A stretch of 35,920 nucleotides of DNA from an uncultured Dehalococcoidia bacterium (GTDB taxonomy: Bacteria > Chloroflexota > Dehalococcoidia > GIF9 > UBA5629). The position numbers and the translations under genes were made by a program. The first letter of the stretch is position 1; each line of letters opens with the position of its first letter. Of this stretch, positions 34,874 to 35,920 are shown one piece after another. Where the stretch lies: assembly GCA_903929005.1 (NCBI GenBank), contig CAIYTC010000089.1, forward strand, positions 1 through 35,920. The letters run 5' to 3'. Under the pieces are notes generated by a model. That model did not search any database, was not told where the DNA came from, and saw only the letters and a list, made by a program, of their open reading frames with translations.

Positions 34874-35920
34874 ATGGCAAGTAAAACAATTGAAATTAAT
34901 CCTGTTACCAGGGTCGAGGGCCATGGCAAGATTACCATCCAGCTCGACGATTCCGGCAATGCAGTTTCGGCGCGTTTTCACGACACTCAATTCCGCGGCT
35001 TTGAAAAATTCTGCGAAGGGCAGGTCTTCCAGGAAATGCCCAACCTTACACCCAGGATATGCGGCATCTGCCCGGTCAGCCACCAACTTGCTTCCGCCAA
35101 AGCCTGCGACATGATCCTCGGCAAGGAATTGACACGTCCGGCCAGGCTTCTCAGGGAGCTTCTGCATTTAAGCCAGTATATTCAGTCACACGCCCTGCAC
35201 TTCTTCCACCTGGCCAGCCCAGATTTTCTGCTTGGCTTTGATTCGGATCCGGCCACCAGGAATGTGGTAGGGCTTATCGGCGCCAACCCCGCTCTCGCTA
35301 CCGAGGCGGTTAAACTGCGCAGCCTGGGCCAGACTATTATCAAGAAATTGGGCGGGAAAAAGGTGCATCCCAACGCCGCGCTGCCCGGCGGGATGACCAC
35401 CGCCTTGAAAGCTGAGGACAGGGATTACTTTCTCAAACAAATTGACTGGGCACTGGCTGATGCGCAGCTGGCCATTAAGATCTGGAAGGAGTACGTTGCC
35501 GCCAATACCGCTATGATTGATAGTTTTGCTAAGTTCCCCTCGGCTTATCTCGGCATGGTTGACGAGAATAACAACCTGGCATTTTACGATGGCAACCTGC
35601 GCCTGGTTGACTCCCAGGGCGTCGTCCTGGAAGACCAGTTCAACCCCGCTAATTATCTCGATATAATCGCCGAGCATGTTGAAGACTGGTCATACATGAA
35701 ATTTCCCTTCTATAAGAGCCTCGGTTACCCCGGCGGCATTTACCGCGCCGGACCATTGGGCCGTTTGAATGCCTGCACAGGGATTACCACACCCCTGGCC
35801 TATGCCGAATTCAAGCTCTACAAGAAGCTGAGCCACAACGGGCTTGTGGAGGGCACCATGTATTATCACTATGCCCGCCTTATCGAGTTGATCTACTCTA
35901 TCGAAAAGACCCGCGAACTC
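34874..35920 (+). CDS. hoxH: [NiFe] hydrogenase large subunit (HoxH-like), 3' end outside window
   Basis: The catalytic subunit, seen for its first 349 residues; the frame is open to the last base. It starts ASKTIEINPVTRVEGHGKI with the conserved RVEGH (Glu15) and has the L1 motif RICGICPVSH, where Cys63 and Cys66 bind nickel and iron. The L2 Cys pair and the C-terminal maturation peptide lie beyond the window. AGAGG-like ribosome site AAAGAGGTG directly upstream of the ATG. Together with the preceding four genes it makes a bidirectional group 3d (or related group 3) hydrogenase; the subgroup is inferred from operon content. HypB-HypA encoded earlier in the window are likely to load its nickel. 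Confidence 0.95.
   Translation, partial: MASKTIEINPVTRVEGHGKITIQLDDSGNAVSARFHDTQFRGFEKFCEGQVFQEMPNLTPRICGICPVSHQLASAKACDMILGKELTRPARLLRELLHLSQYIQSHALHFFHLASPDFLLGFDSDPATRNVVGLIGANPALATEAVKLRSLGQTIIKKLGGKKVHPNAALPGGMTTALKAEDRDYFLKQIDWALADAQLAIKIWKEYVAANTAMIDSFAKFPSAYLGMVDENNNLAFYDGNLRLVDSQGVVLEDQFNPANYLDIIAEHVEDWSYMKFPFYKSLGYPGGIYRAGPLGRLNACTGITTPLAYAEFKLYKKLSHNGLVEGTMYYHYARLIELIYSIEKTREL

Overview
The window looks like a chromosomal segment of an anaerobic or facultative bacterium. Core metabolic genes sit beside a cytoplasmic NAD(P)-linked [NiFe] hydrogenase operon, an AMP-forming acetyl-CoA synthetase, an OFA-type carboxylate transporter, an acyl-CoA-handling trio (acyl-CoA dehydrogenase, thiolase-like protein, DUF35 protein) and several lipoproteins. 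This mix would fit Chloroflexota (Dehalococcoidia-like), but that is an inference from gene content only. No rRNA, tRNA, CRISPR array or insertion sequence was seen.

Layout. 58-5676 (minus): a carbohydrate cluster glgP-pfkA-ppsA that releases glucose-1-phosphate from glycogen and holds the opposing PFK and PEP-synthase steps. 5865-6870 (plus): hydrogenase nickel-insertion genes hypB-hypA, overlapping by 8 bases. 7045-10540 (plus): acyl-CoA dehydrogenase, a thiolase-fold protein lacking the usual nucleophilic Cys, and a DUF35 zinc-ribbon/OB-fold protein with an SCP2-like tail. 10573-13422 (minus): uvrA. 13543-19633 (minus): OFA transporter, acs, two small membrane/envelope genes, and a CoA-transferase fused to a GNAT acetyltransferase. 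Strong hairpin terminators follow the transporter and acs. 19763-23271: a PsbP-like lipoprotein, a trypsin-like protease fused to a redoxin, and an alpha/beta-hydrolase lipoprotein.

23389-25396 (plus) is the least familiar part: an AT-rich pair coding for a STAS-like + GHKL ATPase and a DUF4325 (STAS-like) protein, followed by a tandem receiver protein whose second receiver has lost its phospho-acceptor. It converges on a NarL/DegU-type response regulator and GAF-PAS sensor kinase (25411-28123, minus). That two-component pair is divergent, across a 544-base regulatory region, from the hydrogenase operon (28668 to the window end): hoxE-like, a NuoF-GltD fusion, a NuoG-like subunit, hoxY and a partial hoxH.

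The 544-base region holds a promoter for each side, a frameshifted Cys-rich mini-ORF, short repeats, and an intrinsic terminator between the hydrogenase promoter and its first gene. That arrangement suggests the operon is controlled by attenuation. The main candidates for new biology are the STAS-GHKL/DUF4325/tandem-receiver module, the NuoF-GltD/NuoG hydrogenase with its leader terminator, and the Cys-less thiolase/DUF35-SCP2 pair.
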